Shown in pieces: positions 5,406-6,564 of a stretch of 6,564 nt of DNA (within the stretch, counting starts at the first letter, position 1; the number at the start of each line of letters is the position of its first letter). Under the pieces are notes generated by a model. The model ran no database searches. It had not been told where the DNA came from and worked only from the letters and a program-made list of their open reading frames with translations. The translations under genes were made by a program, and so were the position numbers. Origin of the DNA: Bacillota bacterium (GTDB lineage Bacteria; Bacillota_A; Clostridia; Acetivibrionales; DUMB01); contig JAMOAC010000409.1 in assembly GCA_023621975.1 (NCBI GenBank), positions 1-6,564 on the forward strand. Reading direction: 5' to 3'.

Positions 5406-6221
5406 CTATTTGTTTCCATTAGCAGCTATCCTCTGCCTGACGCACTCATACATCAGAATCCCTGCGGCAATGGAAGCGTTGAGCGATTCAGTGCGGCCAT
5501 ACATGGGAATTTTGATTAAAGTATCGGCATAAGACAATACTTCATTGCCTATGCCATTTGCCTCGTTTCCAACAATAATTGCTATATTATTTGCCATATT
5601 TACTTCATAGCAGCTAACTTTTGCACTCAGATGGGAAGCATATACCCTTATACCCTTAAGCCTTAATTTTTCCAGCGTGCTTGTCAGGCTGTGGGTAAAG
5701 CAGATAGGCATGCGGAATATTGAACCCATCGTGGAACGCAGTACCTTGGGATTATAAACATCAACACAGCCTTTTGAAACAATCACACCCGTAAACCCGG
5801 CTGCATCGGCTGTCCTGATAATTGTGCCAAGGTTTCCGGGGTCCTGAACTGAATCTGCCACCAAAAGGTAATTCCTGCTTCCCAGGATTTCATCAACTTC
5901 ATAAAACTTGGCCTCAGCTACCATCAGTATTCCCTGAGGAGTCATGGTATCGCTTATTTCTTCAAACAACTTGTCCGGCACCACTATAGCCTGGCAGCCT
6001 GTTTTTTCCGACCACTTTACTATGCTTTCAGCCGCCTCCCCGTTTGCAAACCTGTCGGACATCAAAACACGCACTATCCGCGCATTTTCTTTTATTGCTT
6101 CTTCAGCCATCCTAAGGCCTTCAATAAAAAACAGCCCGAGTTCTTCCCTGTTTTTCCTTTGCTTTAATGATTTTATTTCCTTTATGATACTGTTTTGGCT
6201 GCTGGTAATCCTCCGTATCAA
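5406..6221 (-). CDS. TrmH-family (SPOUT) RNA 2'-O-ribose methyltransferase, YsgA/RlmP-like
   Basis: Transfers a methyl group from S-adenosylmethionine to a ribose 2'-OH in RNA, probably 23S rRNA. The protein is 271 residues. The N-terminal substrate-binding domain starts ITSSQNSIIKEIKSLKQRK and contains FFIEGLRMAEEA (31-42). The knotted SPOUT domain follows: motif 1 DPGNLGTIIRTADAAG (127-142, with N130 and R136), motif 2 IVGNEANGIG (216-225), motif 3 IPMYGRTESLNASIAAG (238-254). Start TTG 6221 has GGAGGG (6228-6233) 6 bases upstream, and it gives the family's usual N-terminus. The longer frame from TTG 6263 begins inside the L20 terminator. B. subtilis YsgA, reported as RlmP forming Gm2553, belongs to this branch and lies in the same rplT-pheS neighbourhood. 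Assignment to that exact site is inferred, not shown. Confidence 0.92.
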   Translation of the reverse strand: MIRRITSSQNSIIKEIKSLKQRKNREELGLFFIEGLRMAEEAIKENARIVRVLMSDRFANGEAAESIVKWSEKTGCQAIVVPDKLFEEISDTMTPQGILMVAEAKFYEVDEILGSRNYLLVADSVQDPGNLGTIIRTADAAGFTGVIVSKGCVDVYNPKVLRSTMGSIFRMPICFTHSLTSTLEKLRLKGIRVYASHLSAKVSCYEVNMANNIAIIVGNEANGIGNEVLSYADTLIKIPMYGRTESLNASIAAGILMYECVRQRIAANGNK

Positions 6222-6260
6222 AATTTTCCCTCCAGGAACCTGTTTCTTAAAAAAGTATGA

Positions 6261-6284
6261 CAAAAGGGCTCTTCCGAGCCCCTT
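6261..6284 (-). terminator. Intrinsic terminator after rplT, ahead of the methyltransferase gene
   Basis: On the minus strand GGGCTC (6281-6276), loop GGAA, GAGCCC (6271-6266), then TTTTG. The stem extends by G-U and A-U pairs into the T-run. It ends 40 bases before the methyltransferase TTG. Either the methyltransferase depends on read-through from the ribosomal operon or it has its own promoter, which I could not identify confidently. Confidence 0.8.
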
Positions 6285-6377
6285 CCATTGAAATTACCAT
6301 TACTAATCATCAACAAGCATTACATAAATCAGATTGTTTATGAATTCGCGAAGCATTTACATGGCACACATAGCAAA
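6285..6377. other. Spacer between rplT and its terminator
   Basis: AT-rich, with no gene seen. It holds two near-identical short direct repeats, AAGCATTACAT (6315-6325) and AAGCATTTACAT (6351-6362), and the 8-bp palindrome TTCGCGAA (6345-6352). No promoter for the methyltransferase gene could be supported. Confidence 0.4.
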
Positions 6378-6564
6378 TTACATAACTACTTTCTTAACCT
6401 GTTCTACAAGCTGTGCGAACCCTTCGGAATCATTTACGGCCATATCTGCCAGCACTTTTCTGTTCAGCTTGATACCTGATTTCTTAAGGCCGTTCATGAA
6501 CTTGCTGTATGAAAGTCCGTTAAGCCTTGCTGCAGCATTAATTCTTGTAATCCACAGCTTCCTG
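6378..6564 (-). CDS. rplT: Large ribosomal subunit protein L20 (bL20), C-terminal half
   Basis: The 61 C-terminal residues of L20 are visible, from [20 protein letters not shown] through [21 protein letters not shown] to [10 protein letters not shown] and stop TAA at 6378-6380. L20 binds 23S rRNA early in 50S assembly. Full length is about 117-119 residues, so roughly the first 57 lie beyond the right edge. The C-terminal globular domain is complete and in L20 of other bacteria also binds its own mRNA leader for feedback control. The gene normally ends an infC-rpmI-rplT operon, expected upstream on the same strand and outside the window. A 93-base spacer and an intrinsic terminator follow. 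Confidence 0.97.
   Translation of the reverse strand, partial: RKLWITRINAAARLNGLSYSKFMNGLKKSGIKLNRKVLADMAVNDSEGFAQLVEQVKKVVM

Noticed and set aside
6222..6263. N-terminal extension of the methyltransferase to TTG 6263
   Set aside because: That codon lies in the U-run of the rplT terminator and has no ribosome-binding site. The extra 14 residues do not resemble the family.

Overview
The window looks like chromosomal DNA from an anaerobic, endospore-forming, low-GC Firmicute. It carries an alpha/beta-type small acid-soluble spore protein (SASP), CotF-like coat proteins, a DUF421/DUF4363 pair and a DacF-type carboxypeptidase, next to the end of the conserved infC-rpmI-rplT locus. Base composition and protein style suggest class Clostridia, perhaps the Acetivibrio (Clostridium thermocellum) group. 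That placement is inference. I see no transposase, integrase, phage gene, CRISPR array, tRNA or rRNA.

Layout, left to right. (1) Positions 1-1123, minus strand: a D-alanyl-D-alanine carboxypeptidase whose 3' end lies beyond the left edge. (2) 1124-1284: a divergent control region in which two sigma-F-like promoters stand back to back. (3) 1285-2874, plus strand: a FapA/DUF342 protein. (4) 3034-3219, plus: an alpha/beta SASP, followed by a perfect 20-bp inverted repeat that can terminate transcription from both sides. (5) 3300-4003, minus: a probable three-gene spore operon of a 65-aa CotF-like protein, a 90-aa CotF protein and a 50-aa lysine-rich protein, with a sigma-G-like promoter in front. 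(6) 4181-5259, plus: a two-gene unit of a DUF421 (YetF-family) membrane protein and a DUF4363 single-pass protein, 2 bases apart. (7) 5406-6221, minus: a SPOUT (TrmH-family) RNA 2'-O-methyltransferase resembling B. subtilis YsgA. (8) 6378-6564, minus: the C-terminal half of ribosomal protein L20, with its terminator at 6261-6284.

Most of the window therefore reads as a sporulation neighbourhood. It includes forespore peptidoglycan trimming (carboxypeptidase), DNA protection (SASP), coat or spore-surface helical proteins (CotF pair), and a membrane module of a family linked elsewhere to spore inner-membrane resistance. The DUF342 protein has no flagellar genes beside it. Its apparent sigma-F promoter ties it to the forespore instead. 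The right edge switches to ribosome biogenesis (L20 and an rRNA methyltransferase).

Three genes appear to start at TTG behind strong Shine-Dalgarno sequences (CotF at 3791, DUF4363 at 4867, methyltransferase at 6221). No single gene belongs to an unknown system. The least described items are the divergent sigma-F pair driving DUF342, the 50-aa ORF at 3300-3452, and the short CotF-like partner.
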